Assembly (NCBI RefSeq): GCF_019884785.1 | Contig: NZ_CP082326.1 | Location: forward strand, 675,355 to 739,354 | Direction: 5' to 3' | DNA from: Crassaminicella profunda | GTDB lineage: Bacteria; Bacillota; Clostridia; Peptostreptococcales; Thermotaleaceae | DNA: 64,000 nucleotides | Shown: piece after piece, positions 26,772 to 35,355 of the stretch | Numbering within the stretch: position 1 is the first letter of the stretch | Layout of the letters: each line of letters starts with the position of its first letter | The notes under the pieces: model-generated | Seen by the model: only the letters and a program-made list of their open reading frames with translations | Told to the model about the DNA's origin: nothing | Database searches by the model: none | Made by a program: the position numbers and the translations under genes

Positions 26772-26819
26772 AAAAAGAGCCTTGCAAAGAGAATGTCAAT
26801 CTTTTTGCAAAGCTCTTTT
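26772..26819. repeat. AAGAGC hairpin repeat, copy 1 (terminator)
   Basis: AAAAAGAGCCTTGCAAAGAG, short loop, then TCTTTTTGCAAAGCTC and TTTT. It lies between converging genes and can terminate both. It belongs to a four-copy family (29614, 32473, 33777). Confidence 0.8.
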
Positions 26820-26846
26820 GAATTATTAAAGATGTTTTTGAAAAAA

Positions 26847-27560
26847 CTAATTGTTTTGATCCATAATCAATCCTTGAACAAAAAACGGTACGAAATTCTT
26901 TTTATCCCACTTCAAATAGGTTTGGATAGCTCCTAGATTATCTGAATTGTTGATGCCGATGATCCTTTGTAGTCCTAAAAGCATATAGCGTTCATTATAG
27001 TTTTGGATAATTGGGGAGAGGTTTCCTAGAGCTAATACTCCTCCATCTGTGGGTTTTAATAGTTTACCATTTTTATCATAAACCCCAGCATCTATATACA
27101 TTTTTTTGTTAGAGCTTACATCTATTATGAATTTTTTATCTTTCTTTTCGCTAATAACGGATACTTTGAAATCATTTTGGAATTGGGCAGAATACATGGA
27201 ATAACCATTAAATTGATCATAGTCAAAAATAAGGATGGGTTGATTATTTTTTATGGTGTATAGGTAAGCGTAAATATACCTACCACTACCCCCTGTATCC
27301 ATGCTGAAAAGGATATCTAATTTGTTTTTAGAGGTAAAAGGACCTAGAAATAATTGTCCATTATACCCCCCGATGTTTTTAAGAGGAATTTTTGTAGCTT
27401 GATGAGTTCTTCCGTCTTGAATAAGAATAAAAATATGATCTTCAAATTCATTTAGACTGCTTCTTTGCCCTATGAGATAGACATAGTCTAATATACCATC
27501 TCCGTTTATATCCCCTTGTTTAAAATCAAGGATATGGTATGGATAAGGATAAGGATTCAT
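26847..27560 (-). CDS. VCBS/FG-GAP-type repeat protein
   Basis: 237 residues. The N-terminus has GDINGDGILDYVYLIG, a calcium-binding loop of the kind found in VCBS/FG-GAP repeats, followed by strands typical of a beta-propeller blade. The protein is preceded by AGGAGG and starts at ATG 27560. There is no signal peptide. Related proteins in spore-formers are often linked to the cell surface or spore coat, but that is inferred. It is a single gene between convergent and divergent neighbours; repeat copy 1 of the AAGAGC family terminates it. Confidence 0.75.
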   Translation of the reverse strand: MNPYPYPYHILDFKQGDINGDGILDYVYLIGQRSSLNEFEDHIFILIQDGRTHQATKIPLKNIGGYNGQLFLGPFTSKNKLDILFSMDTGGSGRYIYAYLYTIKNNQPILIFDYDQFNGYSMYSAQFQNDFKVSVISEKKDKKFIIDVSSNKKMYIDAGVYDKNGKLLKPTDGGVLALGNLSPIIQNYNERYMLLGLQRIIGINNSDNLGAIQTYLKWDKKNFVPFFVQGLIMDQNN

Positions 27561-27716
27561 TTTAACCTCCTCATGAAAAAGTTGTTTTTATAAATATAAT
27601 ATGAGAAGTGTTCAAAAAAGGTCTAAAGTTAAGGAAAGCAGGATGGTTGTACTTTTTAGAGCATTACTGATAAAATAAAAGAGTTAAGATGATATATTAT
27701 AAATAAGAGGTGCTTT

Positions 27717-28154
27717 ATGAAAAAAATAATCATAGGTTTACTATCTTTACTCATACTCATCATTGCAGTATTTTCTTTTCTACGTTCTGATCATCTAAGT
27801 GAAGATATAGCTTTAAAAAACACAATCATCGAAACCGTAGAAAATTCCAGTGAAGTTGATTTTTCTACCATCACTGATTTTGACTTTGACAAGATGTATA
27901 TCTTGCACCCTTACACACCTGTGAATAGGGTTTTAGAAGAGGAAGGAATAAAGCCTTCGAATGATCACTTCAATATTGAACTTTTTGATGATATCAATAT
28001 GCTTGCCTTTGTAAAGGGAGATACACTAGTGGCTTTTGTAGAACTTCCAAGGGATATTTGTAAGGCCCAGTTTGATAAAAATATCATGAAGTTTAATAAA
28101 GAAGAGACGAAGTTTAATATTTTACAAGAAGAAAAGACCATTGTTTTTGAATAA
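27717..28154 (+). CDS. Hypothetical membrane-anchored protein
   Basis: 145 residues with an N-terminal basic-hydrophobic anchor (KKIIIGLLSLLILIIAVFSF) and an acidic extracytoplasmic domain. I recognise no family. ATG follows AGAGGTG. It ends 18 bp before the SAM methyltransferase start, so the two are probably one operon. Confidence 0.65.
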   Translation: MKKIIIGLLSLLILIIAVFSFLRSDHLSEDIALKNTIIETVENSSEVDFSTITDFDFDKMYILHPYTPVNRVLEEEGIKPSNDHFNIELFDDINMLAFVKGDTLVAFVELPRDICKAQFDKNIMKFNKEETKFNILQEEKTIVFE

Positions 28155-28172
28155 TTGGAGGATCAAATTAAA

Positions 28173-28754
28173 ATGACGAAGGATTATTACAATCAAAATG
28201 CAAAAGAATTTGTAGAAAACACCTTAAATGCTGATATGACCTCTCTTTATAATCGGTTTGAGAAATACTTAAAAAAAGGAGATAAGATCTTAGATCTTGG
28301 TTGTGGTTCTGGACGGGATAGTCTATATTTTATAAGTAAAGGCTATGAAGTTGTAGCAGCTGATTATTCGGAAGCATTGGTGAAAATGGCGAGTGATTTA
28401 TTAGATCAAGAAGTCATGATGCTAGATATGAGAGAGATGAACTTTTGTGATGAGTTTCATGGGATTTGGGCATGTGCTTCTATTTTGCATATAAGTAGAG
28501 ACGAAATGGAAAAAGTGATGGCTAATTGTGAGAGAGCGTTAAAGCAGGGAGGCATCTTTTACTTATCTTTTAAGTATGGAAATAAAGAAGCATTTAGAAA
28601 TGAAAGATTTTTTAATGATTATAATGAAGGAAGCTTTGAGGATTTGATGAAGGGTTTCCCAGGGTTAAAGGTTTTAGAGACATGGAAAACAAGGGATGTT
28701 CGAGTAGGTAGGGAAGATGAATGTTGGTTGAATATTTTGATGGTATTAATATAG
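28173..28754 (+). CDS. Class I SAM-dependent methyltransferase
   Basis: 193 residues from ATG 28173, six bases after TTGGAGGA; the frame upstream is open to 28155 only. Motif I KILDLGCGSGRDSLYF (about residues 38-53), motif II VVAADYSEALVKMA and post-motif HGIWACASILHISR mark a Rossmann-fold methyltransferase of the Methyltransf_11/25 type. Substrate unknown. A decayed copy of its C-terminus lies at 29020-29080, after the small membrane protein gene. Confidence 0.88.
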   Translation: MTKDYYNQNAKEFVENTLNADMTSLYNRFEKYLKKGDKILDLGCGSGRDSLYFISKGYEVVAADYSEALVKMASDLLDQEVMMLDMREMNFCDEFHGIWACASILHISRDEMEKVMANCERALKQGGIFYLSFKYGNKEAFRNERFFNDYNEGSFEDLMKGFPGLKVLETWKTRDVRVGREDECWLNILMVLI

Positions 28755-28825
28755 TTGTACTTTTTATACATATCTTGATAAACTAAGAAGAGCTAGTAAA
28801 ACATATTCTAAGGAGAGAAAGCAGG

Positions 28826-29008
28826 ATGAAAAATATAATTTTAAAGAAATTTTTAATGAGCTTTTTAATGACATTTGTAGGTTTTGAGGCATTAAATTAT
28901 GCTTTTGGATCTGCTAAATTTGGGCTACAAACAAGTTTAACAGTTGCTTTGGGAATGGCTGTTGGGATGACGGGTGAAAAATGGATTAGAGGTGCTCTTA
29001 AGAAGTAG
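28826..29008 (+). CDS. Small membrane protein, paralogue of the one at 26592
   Basis: 60 residues: a basic start, a hydrophobic helix (FLMSFLMTFVGFEALNYAF), a second glycine-rich helix (TVALGMAVGMTG) and a basic tail. ATG follows CTAAGGAGAGAAAGCAGG, almost the same leader as the gene at 26592. Function unknown. Confidence 0.65.
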   Translation: MKNIILKKFLMSFLMTFVGFEALNYAFGSAKFGLQTSLTVALGMAVGMTGEKWIRGALKK

Positions 29009-29019
29009 ATTTTAACAAT

Positions 29020-29080
29020 AGGAAAAACCGCAGATGTGAGAAAAGATGAGTTTTGGCTAAATGTAATCCTTAAAAAATAA
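29020..29080 (+). pseudogene. C-terminal remnant of a SAM methyltransferase gene
   Basis: The frame GCAGATGTGAGA... reads ADVRKDEFWLNVILKK and then stops. It aligns with the end of the intact methyltransferase (DVRVGREDECWLNILMVLI). No start or active site remains. It points to a past tandem duplication of this locus. Confidence 0.55.
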
Positions 29081-29143
29081 CGTGATAAATTTATTAAAAA
29101 AGTAAACACTAATAAAAAGTAAAAACCATATAGGAGAATTATT

Positions 29144-29533
29144 ATGGATAAGGATGATTTAGTAAGGAAAGCTTATGAAATTAGTGATAGATATCATGTT
29201 ATCTTAAAGGGAAATATAAAGATTGCAAGAGATGTTAATTGCATATTGTTTGGTCATTATTGCAAGAGCACCTTATTTTATAAGGACTTTTTTAGGGTGC
29301 TTAAAGATACTTTAAAGGTAAATAGCGTTGCTAATAAGAATTTAAAAGAAGTAAAGAAGATGGTAAAGTCAGCAGGTTACAAGAATGTATGGACAAAGGG
29401 TGTTTTCTCTATATACGGAGATTTAAGACCATTAGCTGTAACGGCTGGTTTTGGGAAATGGGGAGAAACCGGAATTATTGAAAATGAAGAATATGGATCA
29501 GATTTTTTGATTACGGCAATATTTTATAAGTAA
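29144..29533 (+). CDS. QueG-like N-terminal-domain protein without iron-sulfur domain (putative)
   Basis: 129 residues, ATG after AGGAG. The C-terminal 30 residues (LRPLAVTAGFGKWGETGIIE, then YGSDFLITAIFY) resemble the substrate-binding segment of epoxyqueuosine reductase and related corrinoid reductases (RxxAxxAGLGWxGKNxLLI...YG). The family's usual 300-plus residues with two [4Fe-4S] ferredoxin motifs are absent; the protein has only scattered cysteines. It could be a shortened corrinoid-protein relative or a decayed gene that still reads. Moderate to low certainty. Confidence 0.45.
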   Translation: MDKDDLVRKAYEISDRYHVILKGNIKIARDVNCILFGHYCKSTLFYKDFFRVLKDTLKVNSVANKNLKEVKKMVKSAGYKNVWTKGVFSIYGDLRPLAVTAGFGKWGETGIIENEEYGSDFLITAIFYK

Positions 29534-29613
29534 GGATATTTAGTACCCTTTTATTAAGAAGTTTGTGTGGGAGTTATGGAGATATGGATTTTATAGTGAG
29601 TCTTTTGATAATG

Positions 29614-29660
29614 TAAAGAGCTTTTTAAAGAGAAATTAAATCTCTTTAAAAAGCTCTTTT
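29614..29660. repeat. AAGAGC hairpin repeat, copy 2 (terminator)
   Basis: TAAAGAGCTTTTTAAAGAGA, loop, TCTCTTTAAAAAGCTCTTTT. The stem is nearly perfect and GC-poor; compensating changes relative to the other copies (GCAAAG to TTAAAG on both arms) keep pairing. It separates convergent genes. Confidence 0.85.
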
Positions 29661-29670
29661 GTATTATAAA

Positions 29671-31680
29671 TTATTCGTATTTAGGGAGTGTAATTGTGGC
29701 TTTAAATAAATCTCCATCTATTTCAATATGAAAATCACCCTTTTGTAAGATTACAAGACTTTTGGCAATGGATAATCCAAGTCCGCTACCTTCACTGCTT
29801 CTAGATTCATCTCCTCGTGTGAATCGTTCCATGAGCTCTGTTTCGTGGATATTGAGTTCCTGGGCAGAGATATTTTTTAGGATGATAGAGGCATGATTCT
29901 TTGAATCCACAATATCAATATATACTCTAGAGTTTGAAAGGGCATATTTGAATATATTAAATAGAAGGTTTTCTAGGACACGCCACAATAGTTTTCCATC
30001 TGCTCGAACAAATATTTTTTCTTTAGGAAGCTGAAATTTGAAGTCTAATCCAGAGGATACTATTTTTTCATCTAATTCTACAAGTCCTTGGGTGAGAAGT
30101 GAATTGATTTCTACTTTTTCTAGATGAACAGGCATATCTCCACTAGATGCTTTTGAGGCTTCAAATAAATCATCTGTCAAGGTTTTGAGTCTTAAGGATT
30201 TTTGATCTAGTACTTCTAGGTATTGGGGTCCTTTTTTTGAGTCAAGTCCTTCTTTTTTTAGTAAATCAACATAGGTGATAATGGATGTCAATGGGGTTCT
30301 AATGTCATGGGATACATTGCTAAGGAGTTCTGTTTTTAGTCGTTCGCTTTTTAGTTCATTGTCAACGGCGGATTTTAACCCCTTTGCAATGTCATTGATA
30401 TCATCACCAAGACTTCCATAAATGCCTGTTGTGAGGGTGGTGATGTGATAATCAAGCTCTCCTTTTTTTATATGTTCAATTCCTTTTATAATACTTTTTA
30501 AGTCAGTTGCCTTATTAGGTGTAGGAATCATTCTTAAGACAATAGGGGCACAACTGAATAGCTTTTTTATATAGGAATATATTTTTTGAGGTATTTTATA
30601 GTATAGATTATGGGTAAATATGGTTTTATTTTTTATATGCTTTGCAATGGACAATAATAAATAAATGCTCAAAGCACTTATAAGTATACTTGTAGGGATA
30701 AAGATATAATACCCTAGATCAATAGATTCAAAGGCAATCATTATTAATAGACTCACAACCATGATTACTATAAGTATATGTATATCTATATATAATTTAT
30801 CTAAGGCTCTTAAATGGATTTTTCCATCCTCGTCTCGTTTGCCTACTGCTAAAAAAAGGTAAATAAGGGAGAGAAAGAATAATACCATAAAAATACTACC
30901 AAAACTAAAACCTTTTACAATTAGTTTGCAATCATGATTCCAATTTTGTACTCTAGGCTTTAAAAAGGTATCATTTAATCCTACATACATAATATCTTGT
31001 GGATAGGATTTAAGGTTATGATGAATAGGTTTTAGTTTAGGGGAAGCTACAGTTCCATCTTTATCAAACAACAAATAAACTGGATAGGACTTAAAGAAAG
31101 CTTTGTTCCCATTAGAAACATTTGTATAGCTAAATTCTTCGGCGTCTGATAGTTGAGTGGATATATAGTAGGACAGTCCCTTAACACTTTTTAATTCCCT
31201 TTGTAATTGATCGTAAGTATTTAATTCTTTTTGGATATATTCTTCTTTGTATAATGCAAGTTCTTCAGTATATTCTTTTTCAAATAGGTCAATTAATTTT
31301 TTCTCAGGAACTGTATTGTATGGTTTTGAGCTATTTTTATAATAATTTCTTTTAAAATCTCTATAAAGGTTTTCAAGCTTCCATGAGTAGCTATAGTATC
31401 TATCTAAGTCTTTAGGCAAAGTTCCTCCGCCTTTGATGTATTCTTCACTTCTATAGCGTGTTAAGATTCTTTCTACATTGTTTGTAATATGGTTTAATTC
31501 ATATTTTAAATCGTTGCTTTTTAGATAATCCTTTTGAAAAGCTGCTTCAAAGGAGCTAGCTGTATTTTCATTTAAATAAGCAAATATCGTCAAAAGGCTT
31601 GTTAAAGAAATGATTGCTAGTAAAAAAGCGATATATTTTAAATGTTTGTTAGCTTTTATATTTTTCAACTTTGTAACCAA
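29671..31680 (-). CDS. Sensor histidine kinase
   Basis: 669 residues. An N-terminal membrane helix, a large extracytoplasmic sensor region (about 35-240) and three or four further helices (about 255-350) precede a HAMP-like linker. The H box is SNVSHDIRTPLTSI (His near 462), followed by the N box LENLLFNIFKYA and G box GSGLGLSIAKSL. It is a class I kinase whose partner is the response regulator gene that it overlaps by 32 bp. The start may be TTG 31680 or TTG 31668; neither has an ideal ribosome site. The signal is unknown. Confidence 0.92.
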   Translation of the reverse strand: MVTKLKNIKANKHLKYIAFLLAIISLTSLLTIFAYLNENTASSFEAAFQKDYLKSNDLKYELNHITNNVERILTRYRSEEYIKGGGTLPKDLDRYYSYSWKLENLYRDFKRNYYKNSSKPYNTVPEKKLIDLFEKEYTEELALYKEEYIQKELNTYDQLQRELKSVKGLSYYISTQLSDAEEFSYTNVSNGNKAFFKSYPVYLLFDKDGTVASPKLKPIHHNLKSYPQDIMYVGLNDTFLKPRVQNWNHDCKLIVKGFSFGSIFMVLFFLSLIYLFLAVGKRDEDGKIHLRALDKLYIDIHILIVIMVVSLLIMIAFESIDLGYYIFIPTSILISALSIYLLLSIAKHIKNKTIFTHNLYYKIPQKIYSYIKKLFSCAPIVLRMIPTPNKATDLKSIIKGIEHIKKGELDYHITTLTTGIYGSLGDDINDIAKGLKSAVDNELKSERLKTELLSNVSHDIRTPLTSIITYVDLLKKEGLDSKKGPQYLEVLDQKSLRLKTLTDDLFEASKASSGDMPVHLEKVEINSLLTQGLVELDEKIVSSGLDFKFQLPKEKIFVRADGKLLWRVLENLLFNIFKYALSNSRVYIDIVDSKNHASIILKNISAQELNIHETELMERFTRGDESRSSEGSGLGLSIAKSLVILQKGDFHIEIDGDLFKATITLPKYE

Positions 31681-32341
31681 CGCCCCACACCACCTTTAAG
31701 TATTTTGGTTTCTTTGGATTGAATTCTATTTTTTCTCTGATTCTTCTGATATGAACAGCTACGGTGTTTTCTGGGTTAAAGGAAGGTTCATCCCATACAT
31801 TTTCATAAATTTGATCGATGGAAAAGACTTTTCCTGCATGTTCTGTAAGAAACTTGAGTATTTTATATTCAAGGGGAGTGAGTTTGATATACTCACCATC
31901 TACTGTAGCTTCTTTTCTTTCATCATCTACAATTAATTGACCTGTTTGATAGACGTTTGTCTTTTTTGTAAAATTCCCAAGGGTTATGTATCTTCTAAGC
32001 TGGGATTTTACACGGGCAATTAGCTCTAGTGGATTAAAGGGCTTTGTAATGTAGTCATCAGCTCCCATATTTAGTCCCATGATTTTATCCATATCTTCTG
32101 ATTTGGCTGAAAGCATGATAACAGGAATATTTTTTGTTTTTCTAATTTCGTTTGTAGCTTTCATACCGTTCATTTTTGGCATCATTATATCCATGATAAT
32201 CAAATGGATTTCTGTATGCTCGAGTACGTTTAATGCTTCTAATCCATTGAAGGCTTTATAAATGGTATATCCTTCATTTTCAAGGTATATTTCTATTGCT
32301 TCAAGGATTTGTTGATCATCATCACAGATGAGTATGTTCAT
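31649..32341 (-). CDS. OmpR/PhoB-family response regulator
   Basis: 230 residues. The receiver domain has the acidic pair CDDDQ near the start, phospho-acceptor Asp in LIIMDIMMPKMNG (about residue 52), and a Thr/Ser-Lys pair (MLSAKSED). The C-terminal winged helix has the OmpR landmarks LTPLEYKILKFL and NTVAVHIRRIREKI. ATG 32341 has GGTGGTGATC upstream. The kinase gene overlaps its end, so they are one operon. Targets cannot be read. Confidence 0.95.
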   Translation of the reverse strand: MNILICDDDQQILEAIEIYLENEGYTIYKAFNGLEALNVLEHTEIHLIIMDIMMPKMNGMKATNEIRKTKNIPVIMLSAKSEDMDKIMGLNMGADDYITKPFNPLELIARVKSQLRRYITLGNFTKKTNVYQTGQLIVDDERKEATVDGEYIKLTPLEYKILKFLTEHAGKVFSIDQIYENVWDEPSFNPENTVAVHIRRIREKIEFNPKKPKYLKVVWGVGYKVEKYKS

Positions 32342-32472
32342 TACGGATCACCACCTAGTTTTATTACTGACATATTATACCACACCTTTCTTGATTGGGT
32401 TTATATAAATGATAGCATTGACTTCTTACAAAAGGGTTGATGGGATTCTTAAGATTTTCTTAAGATGAGTAT

Positions 32473-32514
32473 AGCTTTGTAAAGAGAACTTAAATCTTTT
32501 TGCAAAGCTCTTTT
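32473..32514. repeat. AAGAGC hairpin repeat, copy 3
   Basis: AGCTTTGTAAAGAGAA, loop, TCTTTTTGCAAAGCTCTTTT, then TATATGATTAAAGAT as in copy 1. Unlike the other copies it lies between divergent genes (32342-32726), not after a gene, so a terminator role is unclear here. The rest of this spacer shows no gene. Confidence 0.7.
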
Positions 32515-32726
32515 ATATGATTAAAGATTTTCTTTCAGCATGCATGTTCTTACCTTATTTCGTCAAAATTCAGATAAATACGTCGAAATATGCTATAATA
32601 TAGGTGTTAAATTGGAAAGGTTGGTTATATAAGCTAATTTTTATTAGATACACGCAATTTTAGTTATTTATGAAAAGATCAACTGATTCCATGTATATTT
32701 TAAAATTGAATGTAGGAGGAATATGG

Positions 32727-33752
32727 ATGAAAAAAATAATAAGTTTACTAAGCTTGCTGCTAATGTTTCTTCTGTTGTTTACAGCATGTGGCAAAGAAGA
32801 GACTGTAAAGACAGAAGAAGAATTAAGGGCTGAAATACGTGCAGAGCTTGAAGCAGAACAAAAGGAAAAAGAAAAGCAGAAAGCAAAAGAACAAAAGGCA
32901 GAGGAGCCTATGGAAACTGTTTATATTCTTGAGGGGACACTTATACCTAATAAACCTCCTTTTGGTACAGGGATGAAGCTAGATAAACCTATTGAGATAA
33001 CAAGAAAATGGAATAATAAAAAATATACTTTTGATAAGGTGTATTTTTCAGGAGATGAAATTTATAATTATGTAGATCGAAAACATTTTGTCTTTGAGGA
33101 TCCATTTATTACGATTAGCAAGGATAGTGTGATTCCTGTAAAAGTTAAATTTGATTTTAGTGAATTTGTAGAAGCTGAAGGAGTAATAGAAGATGGGCAT
33201 ATTTGGACGGATCAATATGAGATATTAGAGGTGAATGGTAGTAGTGATCTTGTGGATCAATCAAATGAGCCTTATCCTTTTGAGAAGGAGAAAGATAAAG
33301 AAGACTCACAAGATAAGGAACAAATTTCATTTTATGATCCTGCGAATATACAAGTAGGACAAAATATAGGTGGCCTTAAAGTATCGAGTATTGATTATGA
33401 AAAAGGAAACGCTATTACATTAGAGCTTAAAGGTAGTATGGTTGTAAAGGGGAAATTAAGAGGTTTTTTTAATGAGATGTATGAAGAAAACGAATTTTAT
33501 TTTACGCCTAATACTACCCTTCTTGATAAGCCTATTCAATATACATTTAATAGTGGATGGACTAACAAAGTAAGCAATTTTGAAGGATTGGTTGATATAG
33601 CCGGATTGATAGATGAGAATATACAAAAATACATACTAGAGGGAAATGAAGTGAATGTAGAAGCAACCCTTTCAGGATTTATATTAGCTTCTAAGGATGA
33701 AAGTGAAGGCGGGCAAGGTATAAGTTTTTCAAGCTGTAGTGTTAAACCGTAA
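32727..33752 (+). CDS. Lipoprotein of unknown function
   Basis: 341 residues from ATG 32727 with AGGAGG upstream; the frame upstream to 32670 is not used. The signal peptide ends in a lipobox LLLFTAC-G (Cys about residue 20). A highly charged helical linker (many Glu and Lys, about 27-65) leads to a mainly beta region with a second charged spacer near 195-215. It would be anchored to the outer face of the membrane. No family recognised. Repeat copy 4 (33777) terminates it. Confidence 0.8.
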   Translation: MKKIISLLSLLLMFLLLFTACGKEETVKTEEELRAEIRAELEAEQKEKEKQKAKEQKAEEPMETVYILEGTLIPNKPPFGTGMKLDKPIEITRKWNNKKYTFDKVYFSGDEIYNYVDRKHFVFEDPFITISKDSVIPVKVKFDFSEFVEAEGVIEDGHIWTDQYEILEVNGSSDLVDQSNEPYPFEKEKDKEDSQDKEQISFYDPANIQVGQNIGGLKVSSIDYEKGNAITLELKGSMVVKGKLRGFFNEMYEENEFYFTPNTTLLDKPIQYTFNSGWTNKVSNFEGLVDIAGLIDENIQKYILEGNEVNVEATLSGFILASKDESEGGQGISFSSCSVKP

Positions 33753-33776
33753 GGAATGTTGGAAAGGTTTTAAGAT

Positions 33777-33821
33777 AAGAGCTTTGCAAAGAGAATTTAA
33801 ATCTCGTTGCAAAGCTCTTTT
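33777..33821. repeat. AAGAGC hairpin repeat, copy 4 (terminator)
   Basis: AAGAGCTTTGCAAAGAGA, loop, TCTCGTTGCAAAGCTCTTTT. It lies between convergent genes and is the best-paired copy of the family. Confidence 0.85.
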
Positions 33822-33845
33822 GTATTACCATAAAGATTTCCATCA

Positions 33846-34235
33846 CTATCCTTCTAAAACTTCTTTCCATTTTTTAAGTCCTGCTTGATCTTGACTAACA
33901 TCTTGGATGATGAGTGCATTGCCAAATTCTTTTAATCTTTCTTTAACTTTGCTGGTCATTTTGAGAGCCTCTTTATTTTTTAATGTTGAAGTTCCTCGGA
34001 TTTGCTCATATAAAGATGGATTGTTAATGATGATATTGATGTCTTGACCACGAAATTCTTCTAATCTTTTTAGAAGTGCAAGTAAAGCTACATGCTCTAC
34101 GATGAATGCTTTTTGGTATTCTTCAAAGAAATCATCTTTGAATAAAAGTTCATTATCTTTAAAGACACGAAATCTGATTTCCATATCTTCTCCTTCGTAA
34201 TAATTTGAAATTCCAAGTAAATAAGCTGTAATCAT
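33846..34235 (-). CDS. Hypothetical protein, RNase H-fold-like
   Basis: 129 residues; ATG 34235 follows AAAGGAG. The pattern of three strands, then a helix with VEHVALLALLKRLEEF, then a strand INIIINNPSLYEQI resembles RNase H-like folds. However, the catalytic Asp/Glu set is not evident, so nuclease activity is doubtful. It is convergent with the lipoprotein gene and divergent from the padR operon. Confidence 0.5.
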   Translation of the reverse strand: MITAYLLGISNYYEGEDMEIRFRVFKDNELLFKDDFFEEYQKAFIVEHVALLALLKRLEEFRGQDINIIINNPSLYEQIRGTSTLKNKEALKMTSKVKERLKEFGNALIIQDVSQDQAGLKKWKEVLEG

Positions 34236-34322
34236 GGGTGTTCTCCTTTTGAATATGTATTTTTATTTAACATTATCACTATGGCTACATAATTTCAAGG
34301 ATAATTATTTTTAAAAATTTTA

Positions 34323-34396
34323 TTGAAACTTAGGAATTGTTTTGATAGAATGATATTGAAAAGCGATATCGAAATACGATATCGAGTGTTGATATC
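34323..34396 (+). promoter_or_regulatory. padR promoter with four 13-bp-spaced GATATC operators
   Basis: TTGAAA (34323-34328) and TAGAAT (34346-34351) are 17 bp apart. Directly after the -10 come GATATT (34352), GATATC (34365), GATATC (34378) and GATATC (34391), each 13 bp from the last. They cover the expected transcription start, so a PadR dimer array bound here would block transcription. Operator role is inferred. Confidence 0.7.
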
Positions 34397-34417
34397 AAAT
34401 TTTAAAGGAGCTTAACC

Positions 34418-34741
34418 ATGAAAGAGAAGATATTGAGAAAGTTGTTTTTAGGGTTTATACAAATACATATTTTATATCATGCTAAAAAGGAGCCGATCTA
34501 TGGTACATGGATGATGAAAGAGTTAGAAGAACATGGTTATAAGGTGAGTCCAGGGACTTTGTATCCCCTACTGAAGAGAATGGAGAAGGAAGGTTTATTG
34601 AAAAAGACAGAAAAAAATGTGGAGGGTAGAATCATAAAGTTTTATACAGCAACGGATCTTGGGGAAGAAATTTTAAAGGAGGCAACTAAAAAGGCGGGTC
34701 AGTTGTTCCATGAAGTGAAGGGGAAGGGGGATATAGGTTGA
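34418..34741 (+). CDS. PadR family transcriptional regulator
   Basis: 107 residues, start ATG after AAAGGAG. The winged helix shows the PadR hallmarks: ILYHAKKEPIYGTWMMKEL, SPGTLYPLLKRMEKEGLL and FYTATDLGEEIL (Y of the wing tip). It overlaps the ABC ATPase gene by 4 bp (TTGA), so it is the first gene of a three-gene operon. The GATATC ladder upstream suggests autoregulation. The inducing signal is unknown. Confidence 0.93.
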   Translation: MKEKILRKLFLGFIQIHILYHAKKEPIYGTWMMKELEEHGYKVSPGTLYPLLKRMEKEGLLKKTEKNVEGRIIKFYTATDLGEEILKEATKKAGQLFHEVKGKGDIG

Positions 34742-35352
34742 TTGAATTTAAAAGTATATATTTAAGCTTTGACGAAAAAAAGGTATTTGAGAATTTTAAT
34801 ATGCAGGTTAAAAAAGGAGAAAAGGTTCTTTTAAGTGCCCCTTCTGGCAGTGGAAAATCATCTTTATTTAAATTGCTTTTAGGGTTTTTAAGACCTAAGG
34901 AAGGAGAGATTTTCTTTAGTGGGAAGAGACTACAAAAGAGTAATCTACCCTTTTTTCGAAGTCATATAGGATATGTTAGTCAAGATGTAGACTTTAGAAA
35001 TACAGTTGTTTGGGATTTGTTAGTTGAAATATTTTCTTATAAACAAAATAGACAGGTAGAAATGAATAGAGGAAAGGTTTTAGCCCTTATGGAATATTTC
35101 GGGCTCTCTAAAAGTCTTATGGAAAAGGAAGTAAATCAGCTTTCAGGAGGAGAAAGACAAAGACTTGGACTGATCATTTGCATTCTTTTGGATCGACCCG
35201 TATGGCTTTTAGATGAAGTGACTTCTGGATTAGATACGGATATGAAAGAAAAAGTGGTAGAGTATGTTTTGAAGCAGGACCGAACGGTTTTGATTATATC
35301 TCATGATAAGATTTGGCGTAAAAATCATCATGTGAGAATAGAGGAGTGGTAA
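34738..35352 (+). CDS. ABC transporter ATP-binding protein (FetA-like)
   Basis: 204 residues from TTG 34738, overlapping the padR stop. Walker A SAPSGSGKSSLF (about residues 35-46), signature QLSGGERQRLGL and Walker B VWLLDEVTSGLD are intact, followed by an H-loop (ISHDKIW). The short length and its FetB-type partner match FetA, the ATPase of a metal efflux pump in E. coli. The permease gene follows after 3 bp. Confidence 0.88.
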   Translation: MIEFKSIYLSFDEKKVFENFNMQVKKGEKVLLSAPSGSGKSSLFKLLLGFLRPKEGEIFFSGKRLQKSNLPFFRSHIGYVSQDVDFRNTVVWDLLVEIFSYKQNRQVEMNRGKVLALMEYFGLSKSLMEKEVNQLSGGERQRLGLIICILLDRPVWLLDEVTSGLDTDMKEKVVEYVLKQDRTVLIISHDKIWRKNHHVRIEEW

Positions 35353-35355
35353 AAG

